A stretch of DNA of 64,000 nt from JAVBSX01 sp051660685 (GTDB lineage Bacteria; Planctomycetota; Planctomycetia; Pirellulales; Thermoguttaceae), in assembly GCA_051660685.1 (NCBI GenBank), contig JBOFQB010000051.1:1-64000 (forward strand). Direction: 5' to 3'. A program made the translations under genes and the position numbers. Below, piece after piece: positions 59,119 through 64,000 of the stretch. Positions within the stretch are counted from its first letter, which is position 1. The number at the start of each line of letters is the position of its first letter. Below the pieces are notes generated by a model, which saw only the letters and a list, made by a program, of their open reading frames with translations, made no database searches and was not told the origin of the DNA.

Positions 59119-60032
59119 TACTCCGGCAATTGTGTGATTGGGCGACCAACAAGTCAAGGTTTTCGACATTGCAAGCGTATTATGAGTTTGCGGATGCTTT
59201 TCTGAATTTTCTCCCAAACAATTATCAGGCCCGAATTGTCTCACGCAATGAAAACCATTATTGCTTTTATCAATACACGGAAGAAGCTCAGTATCAGATC
59301 ACTCGTCCGGTCAACTGTCAGTTGATGATGAATGAAAAGGAATTAAGGACGTTTTTTCCTGTATTTCGGCAATTGCTGCATGACATCAGCAGGATGCGAA
59401 GTCTTTCCCAAGATGAACGAAAAAACATTAACCGCCTGATTTACACATTGCAACAGTCAATTGGGGCGGTTCTTGATGCTCTTCCAACCGGAAAATCAAA
59501 CACCGCACGAAAAATTAACGGCGACTTATTTGAACGGTTGATCCTTTATGTGTTTCAGGAATTGCGGCGGAATGAATTGCAACTGGATGTAGGACCGAAA
59601 GTAATTCAGGTCCCGGTTTGTGAGGAACAAAAGGTTTTGTTCACTATGAGTTATCAACATGATTTGGTCTTTGAACAAGACGGAGAAGTTCGTCTGATTG
59701 GATCGGTCAAAACATCAAGCAAGGACCGGTTGGACAAGATTTTTGTTGATAAGTTTTTGTACAACCGGTTGACGGACACCCAAATTCCGCATATTGCGGT
59801 GTTTCTCAATGATGTACAACGGAAAAAAACGAGAAATGAAAATGAGTTCGGGGTCAATTCAACCTTTCTGCCCGGTCACTTCAAGGGATACACGATTAAA
59901 TTGAATCCGCTTGACGGTGTTTATTATTGCGACATTCGTCCTGATATGCAGACAGACTCCCTCTTGAACAAACATATTCAAACATTCGACTGTTTGATCT
60001 GTGAGGATTTATGGGAGTTTCTGTCCACTTAA
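59115..60032 (+). CDS. Candidate type II restriction endonuclease
   Basis: A 305-residue protein, family not recognised with certainty. It overlaps the methyltransferase gene by four bases. Around residues 180-215 the stretch SYQHDLVFEQDGEV then RLIGSVKTSSKDRLDK has the layout of a PD-(D/E)xK nuclease core (Asp, about 14 residues, then a strand ending in xVK), although the middle acidic residue appears as Ser. GDLFERLILYVFQELRR near 135 could supply the helix with the first acidic residue. Coupling to a beta-type methyltransferase supports a restriction role. The target site is unknown. Confidence 0.6.
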   Translation: MILRQLCDWATNKSRFSTLQAYYEFADAFLNFLPNNYQARIVSRNENHYCFYQYTEEAQYQITRPVNCQLMMNEKELRTFFPVFRQLLHDISRMRSLSQDERKNINRLIYTLQQSIGAVLDALPTGKSNTARKINGDLFERLILYVFQELRRNELQLDVGPKVIQVPVCEEQKVLFTMSYQHDLVFEQDGEVRLIGSVKTSSKDRLDKIFVDKFLYNRLTDTQIPHIAVFLNDVQRKKTRNENEFGVNSTFLPGHFKGYTIKLNPLDGVYYCDIRPDMQTDSLLNKHIQTFDCLICEDLWEFLST

Positions 60033-60044
60033 GATGTAAACCGT

Positions 60045-60076
60045 AAACCGTTGTTGACTTAAACCGTTGTTGACTT
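60045..60076. repeat. 16-bp tandem duplication at the end of the methyltransferase-like gene
   Basis: AAACCGTTGTTGACTT occurs twice head to tail (60045-60060, 60061-60076) and covers the stop codon of the minus-strand gene at 60059, in the 26-bp space between two convergent genes. Confidence 0.7.
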
Positions 60077-60940
60077 AAAGACGGTTTTGAGGGCGGAGAT
60101 GAAATCGGGGGACGTTCCGCAACAACCCCCAACAAAATCGGCTCCTGCTTCAACCAGCTCCTTCGCCTTCTCCGCAAATAATTCCGGCGTTTGTCGATAT
60201 AACGTCTTCCCCTCAACCATTTCGGGCAACCCGGCATTCGCTTTCATCCAAAGAGGAACAGATGAAACCTGCTTCATCCGTTCGCAAATCGGGATGAATC
60301 CGTCGATCCCCTGTCCGCAATTCGCCCCAATCACGTCCGCGCCCGCTTCACTTAACGTCGCAACCGCCTGTTCAGGTGTCGTCCCCATCATCGTGCGGTC
60401 CTTGTTCTTGCCCGCATCAAAAACCATACTCACAACAACCGGCAATCCTGTTGATTTGGCTGCTTTAAGGGCAAGTAACGCTTCTTGCAAATCACTCATC
60501 GTTTCGATCACGATTCCGTCCGCTTCTGCTTGCGCAATCGCTCGCGCTTGCTCAAAAAAAGCACTCTCCATCTCTTCAGGTGTCGTTGTGCCCGAAATAA
60601 GCAAAATGCCGGTCGGCCCCATTGAACCAAAAACCTTTGCCCGACCTTCTGCCCCTTTTCGGGCCAACATGACACCAGCTTGTGTGATTTCAGCAACTTT
60701 GTCCTGAAATCCATATCGTGCAAGGACAAATCGGGTCGAACCAAACGTGTTCGTTAGAATGATTTGACTTCCGGCGTCGACATACGCTCTTGCAACATCG
60801 GCAACCGCTTCTGGATTGGAAAGGTTCCAAAGATCAGGGTGCAAACCGACTTCCAGCCCGCGAAGTTGAAGTTGTGTTCCAAGTCCTCCATCCAAAAGGA
60901 CAGGACGATCCGTAAGACATTGTTCAAGTGTTGGGTGCAT
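60059..60940 (-). CDS. Homocysteine S-methyltransferase family protein
   Basis: A 293-residue zinc-dependent barrel enzyme related to MmuM and the N-terminal domain of MetH/BHMT. It shows PVLLDGGLGTQLQLRGLEVG at the start, DAGSQIILTNTFGSTRF near 50, the zinc Cys in VIGANCGQGIDGF near 205 and the Cys pair in FVGGCCGTSPDFI near 275. The methyl donor (S-methylmethionine, betaine or a methyl-corrinoid) cannot be told. ATG 60940 is chosen; the upstream frame passes through a simple-sequence repeat. It runs in the same direction as hisC, about 100 bp behind it. Confidence 0.88.
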   Translation of the reverse strand: MHPTLEQCLTDRPVLLDGGLGTQLQLRGLEVGLHPDLWNLSNPEAVADVARAYVDAGSQIILTNTFGSTRFVLARYGFQDKVAEITQAGVMLARKGAEGRAKVFGSMGPTGILLISGTTTPEEMESAFFEQARAIAQAEADGIVIETMSDLQEALLALKAAKSTGLPVVVSMVFDAGKNKDRTMMGTTPEQAVATLSEAGADVIGANCGQGIDGFIPICERMKQVSSVPLWMKANAGLPEMVEGKTLYRQTPELFAEKAKELVEAGADFVGGCCGTSPDFISALKTVFKSTTV

Positions 60941-60947
60941 TTTTTGA

Positions 60948-61005
60948 GAAGGTAGAAGGTAGGAGGTAGGAGTGAGGAGTGAGGAGTGAACTGGGAACTG
61001 GAGTA
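60948..61005. repeat. Simple-sequence repeat GGTAGAAGGTAGGAGGTAGGAGTGAGGAG type
   Basis: Short units GGTAGAA, GGTAGGA, GGAGTGA (three times) in a row fill the spacer between hisC and the homocysteine methyltransferase-like gene. This is a microsatellite-like region likely to vary in length. Confidence 0.6.
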
Positions 61006-61043
61006 CGAAACGATTCGGCTTTTTGAATGAATGTTCAACCGAA

Positions 61044-62144
61044 TTATCGCACAACAGATCGTTGTTGCAACCAGGTTGCGATTAAATCAACACAACGGTC
61101 TGTTTGTTCGTCCGTTCCAACGCTGATTCGCAAACCGTCTCCCCAACCGGGATAATTCATATAGCGAACCAGAATACCATTTTCTTTCAAAGACTCATAA
61201 ATCGGTTTCAACGGAATATCAGGATGTGTGTTCCATGTGAAATTGGCGAAACTGGGGGGGACGGTAAAACCGAGATCAATCATTCGTTGACGCAATCGAT
61301 TTCGGGTTGCAACGATTTTGCGACGATTCTCATCCAACCATTCTTGGTCGGCAATTGCGGCTGTTGCGCCCGCGATTGACAATGTGTCACAATTGTAAGA
61401 GTCTTTTACTTTCAGCAGATTTTCGATCAAGGAAGGTTGGGCAACAAGAAAGCCAAATCGTAAACCGGCGAGAGCATACGATTTGCTCAATGTCCGCAAA
61501 ACAATCAGTTTCTCGCATTTTTTGATAAGGGGTATACAGCTGATTTCGGCGAAATCGGCGTATGCTTCATCGACGACCAAAGGACAGGGGAGTTCCTGAG
61601 CAAGTCGCAGAATCTGTTCGGGGGGGATGATCGTCCCGGACGGAGAATTAGGATTCGGCAAAAAGACCAAACGTAACCGTTCAGATCGGGCCAATTCTCC
61701 CGGTTTCAAAAGAGAGGTCGGGTTTTCTCCAAATCGCGGCGTCAAGGTCCAATCAGGATTAAAATGGACCAACTCAGCATACGCTCCTTGCAATTCGGCA
61801 AGTGTTCGATAAAGAATATAGGAAGGATAGGGAAGACGGAGAAGTTCTTTTTCGCCGACAAAACTCCGAGTCAAAATCGTCAGCAGATCATCACTGCCGT
61901 TTCCACACAGAATCCAACTGGGGTCAACGTTGAAACAACGGGCTGCTTCTTCCCGAAATGTGGTTGCAACCGGGTCGGGATAACGGGACAGACCATTTTG
62001 ACAAACCCGGGCAATCGCTTCATAGACGCTTTCACTTGCTCTGTACGGATTCTCATTCGTGTTGAGCTTGATCCCCTCGTTTCCCCGGGGTTGCTCTCCC
62101 GGTTCATATCCCCTCATTGCGGCAATTTCGGCTCTAATGTGCAT
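61044..62144 (-). CDS. hisC: Histidinol-phosphate aminotransferase
   Basis: A 366-residue PLP enzyme (fold type I) of histidine synthesis, converting imidazole acetol phosphate to histidinol phosphate. It has GIKLNTNENPYRASESV near 25, the cofactor loop ILCGNGSDDLLTILTRSFVG near 80, FLPNPNSPSGTIIP near 160, VVDEAYADFAEIS near 195, the PLP lysine in RTLSKSYALAGLRFGF near 225 and SVGTDEQTDRCVDLI at the end. No other his genes are in the window. Aminotransferases of this group can have mixed substrates, so the symbol is by family. Confidence 0.9.
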   Translation of the reverse strand: MHIRAEIAAMRGYEPGEQPRGNEGIKLNTNENPYRASESVYEAIARVCQNGLSRYPDPVATTFREEAARCFNVDPSWILCGNGSDDLLTILTRSFVGEKELLRLPYPSYILYRTLAELQGAYAELVHFNPDWTLTPRFGENPTSLLKPGELARSERLRLVFLPNPNSPSGTIIPPEQILRLAQELPCPLVVDEAYADFAEISCIPLIKKCEKLIVLRTLSKSYALAGLRFGFLVAQPSLIENLLKVKDSYNCDTLSIAGATAAIADQEWLDENRRKIVATRNRLRQRMIDLGFTVPPSFANFTWNTHPDIPLKPIYESLKENGILVRYMNYPGWGDGLRISVGTDEQTDRCVDLIATWLQQRSVVR

Positions 62145-62584
62145 TATTCGTCTCCCGCTTGATTATTTGTTGCATACCCCACATTGTGAGTTGTGTATCA
62201 TTTTGCTGTATCAAAATGATACAGGTGTAAACGAATCATACCTTTGTCAAAGCGGTGTACCGTCAAAAAAATGTCCTAAAACAGAAAATCTGGCAACGAA
62301 TTAAAAACCTTTGCTCTGTTTTACTACAGTTTTTTTCCTTGAGAACACCTCGAATCATTCACTGTTCCAAAACACAGACTCTGTAAAAAACGGTATTTGC
62401 GAGTCGCTTTTTCATTTCATACGAACAAATAGAGATGCCCTTTGATGTCGTACTCAGGATCAAAAAAAATAAAATCCAAAGAGATTGGCATGAAAAATGT
62501 GCGTACATCAATCTGTATTGTATCACGGATTGAATGTTACACAACTGGATACCGAATCATCCTAGAGATGTAAAGGACATAAAG
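62145..62584. other. Divergent intergenic region between hisC and the sigma factor gene
   Basis: 440 bp with no recognised gene. It must hold the promoters of both divergent genes, but no box pair with convincing spacing was found. Confidence 0.4.
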
Positions 62585-64000
62585 ATGGGGCCTTATTTCG
62601 ATTATCTCGACGGTCGGTCACTTGAACCTGAGTTCGAGGAAGATCACTGTCTACGTCGAAATGAGGGGACATTTCCCAATGTTTCTCTGGTTGAAGAAGC
62701 AGAAGAAATGGAGGAGGAAGAGTTGGTGTCTCTGAACCGGGAAGATAGGTTGAGTGTTCATTGTGGTGAAAACGGAGAAGGAGACCGTTTGGACCCAACT
62801 GGGGAACACGAGCAACCGCAGAAAGGTGATGAGATAAGGGTCTATCTTCAGGATATGTCCTTTTACCCCTTGCTCAAAGGTAAAGAAGAGACCCGGTTGA
62901 TTGCCGATGTCTGTCAAACACGTCGTCTGTTTCGTCAACTCATTTTGGGTCGGGACTACTTCTTACGAGAGGTTGTCAAAATGTTTGACGCCTACATCGC
63001 GGGGAAGGTACGATTCGACCTTGTTTGTGAAGTGTCGACCTCGGATCGAAAGGAGAAAGAGCGGGTTCTTGCGCTGCTTGCTCCTCATTTGAAGACATTG
63101 AAGGAAATAATACGCCGAAATCGGAAAGATTTTTTGCAAGCGATTCACAAATCTCAGACGCGAGAAGAAAGAAAAGCAGCTTGGAAACGGGTTTTGGAAC
63201 GTCGAAGACGTGCTGTACGGCTGATTGACGAGCTTGATTTCCGGTTTGAGCAGTTGCAGCAGTCGCAGGAAAAATTGCGCGGCTGTTATGAGAAGATGTT
63301 GCGGTTACGCCATATTATTGAACAGCTCAAAAAATCAGGTGTTGACAATGCTGATGTGACAACAGGAGATTTCCGCCCCCTAAAGACAGGACAAAGAGTT
63401 CGGACAAGTGAAACGGTTCAGACTGTTGAAGCATTGACCAGAAAATACAAGAAGATGTTGTCGCGTCTTGTTCGGGCAACTTCGGAAACGCCGGGAACAC
63501 TGAGTCGTTATTTTATTCGGGGCGAACGACGACATCAGGAATATTGCGAGAAGAAAAACCTGTTTTGTGCGAGCAACCTCAGATTGGTTGTTTCGATTGC
63601 AAAACGATATAAAAGTAGTGGTCTGAGTTTGCTCGATTTGATTCAGGAAGGGAATGCGGGCCTTTTAAGGGCGATTGAAAAGTTTGACAATCGTCGAGGA
63701 TTCCGATTTTCAACGTATGCAACATGGTGGATTCGGCAGACAATTATGCGTTCGATTTTGAATTTTGGTCGAACGATCCGAATTCCGGCTCACATGCAGG
63801 AGACAGTTCGGCGTATTCGGGCGGTTTCGCGGGGAATTCGTTCGTCCAAAGGGACTTCGGCTTCAATCGGCGACCTTGCAGAAGCAGTTGGGTTGAGCAG
63901 TCGGGATGTGCGTAATGCGCTGAGAGTTGGCGTCGAACCTGTCTCGTTGGATGTTTTAGCCGATTTGGATTATCACGGAACCTTTTCAGAGTATCTGATT
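62585..64000 (+). CDS. RpoD-type sigma-70 factor, cut by window end
   Basis: 472 codons without a stop, running off the right edge; region 4 is not seen. Residues about 83-110 match region 1.2 (DEIRVYLQDMSFYPLLKGKE), 115-320 are a long charged helical non-conserved region, and 322-392 are region 2 (NLRLVVSIAKRYKSSGLSLL, DLIQEGNAGLLRAIEKFDNR, FRFSTYATWWIRQTI), followed by region 3 (RIPAHMQETVRRIRAVSRGI, DLAEAVGLSSRDVR). The full region 2 pattern marks a primary or primary-like sigma factor. The N terminus has an acidic run (EEAEEMEEEE). ATG 62585 is chosen; it may be rpoD itself or a paralogue. Confidence 0.85.
   Translation, partial: MGPYFDYLDGRSLEPEFEEDHCLRRNEGTFPNVSLVEEAEEMEEEELVSLNREDRLSVHCGENGEGDRLDPTGEHEQPQKGDEIRVYLQDMSFYPLLKGKEETRLIADVCQTRRLFRQLILGRDYFLREVVKMFDAYIAGKVRFDLVCEVSTSDRKEKERVLALLAPHLKTLKEIIRRNRKDFLQAIHKSQTREERKAAWKRVLERRRRAVRLIDELDFRFEQLQQSQEKLRGCYEKMLRLRHIIEQLKKSGVDNADVTTGDFRPLKTGQRVRTSETVQTVEALTRKYKKMLSRLVRATSETPGTLSRYFIRGERRHQEYCEKKNLFCASNLRLVVSIAKRYKSSGLSLLDLIQEGNAGLLRAIEKFDNRRGFRFSTYATWWIRQTIMRSILNFGRTIRIPAHMQETVRRIRAVSRGIRSSKGTSASIGDLAEAVGLSSRDVRNALRVGVEPVSLDVLADLDYHGTFSEYLI

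Noticed and set aside
60087..60707. 206-codon plus-strand open frame
   Set aside because: It is antisense to the homocysteine methyltransferase-like gene; the Ala/Ser-rich product is a typical shadow.
62480..62510. Sigma-54 promoter (TTGGCATGAAAAATGTGC) upstream of the sigma factor gene
   Set aside because: The GG-to-GC distance is 12 bases between the pairs instead of the required 10.

Overview
The window (64 kb, GC in the upper 40s percent by eye) looks like chromosome of a member of the Planctomycetota, probably of the Pirellulales/Thermoguttaceae type and able to live without oxygen. This is inferred from gene content, not a database search: two exported PQQ-like beta-propeller proteins, a Tat-exported ThuA-domain protein, a PEP-CTERM protein, an exported ADP-ribosylglycohydrolase, type III glutamine synthetase, a large LptA/OstA-like protein, and energy genes suited to anaerobiosis ([FeFe] hydrogenase, ATP-forming PEP carboxykinase, malate dehydrogenase, an OFA-type transporter). 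Genes are mostly single or in pairs on both strands; no rRNA, tRNA or CRISPR array was seen.

Layout. 0-12 kb: propeller protein, Pro/Gly/Met-rich exported protein, GlnN-type synthetase, membrane-fused spermidine-synthase-like protein, XseA, a DnaA-like ATPase and a second propeller protein. 12-24 kb: small coiled-coil protein and OFA transporter (minus), PurD, NadE (minus), PckA, a URO-D-family protein, a two-gene membrane cassette, ADP-ribosylglycohydrolase (minus) and a YmdB-like phosphoesterase. 24-35 kb: Tat-exported [FeFe] hydrogenase followed by a three-module RidA-like protein, GrpE, UppP with a long extra tail, two glycosyltransferases, a Cys-rich lipoprotein and a beta-helix protein. 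35-50 kb: Ppk1-Ppx, PEP-CTERM protein, CvpA-like protein, an unknown Ser-repeat membrane protein, carboxynorspermidine decarboxylase, Mdh, an esterase-like protein and an LptA/OstA-like giant. 50-56 kb (all minus): NtrC-type regulator, RicT/PSP1 protein, URO-D-family protein, RsgA. 56-64 kb: a 32-residue basic protein, FabZ, ThuA protein, a methyltransferase with a candidate restriction endonuclease, a homocysteine methyltransferase-like protein and HisC (minus), and a primary-type sigma factor cut by the window edge.

The most striking non-gene signals are small mobile-type repeats. Family A is a 178-bp element (39754-39931) with perfect 18-bp inverted ends and a perfect 10-bp flanking duplication; a diverged full-length copy lies at 13909-14085 and a lone end at 34463. 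Family B is a 104-bp element (21778-21881) with perfect 13-bp inverted ends closing on TA; a decayed copy lies at 23397-23491. A short hairpin repeat (GCGGGCATCYTGCCCGC) acts as a likely terminator at 11979-12003 and is also embedded in frame in nadE. Other palindromic repeats cluster at 34571-34745 and pair at 38114/50467 and 23315/39604.

Two enzymes seem to have lost the expected catalytic nucleophile: the glutaminase cysteine of NadE (Gly instead) and the nucleophile serine of the esterase at 46042-46926 (Glu instead). Several proteins carry hydrophilic linkers coded by short tandem DNA repeats.
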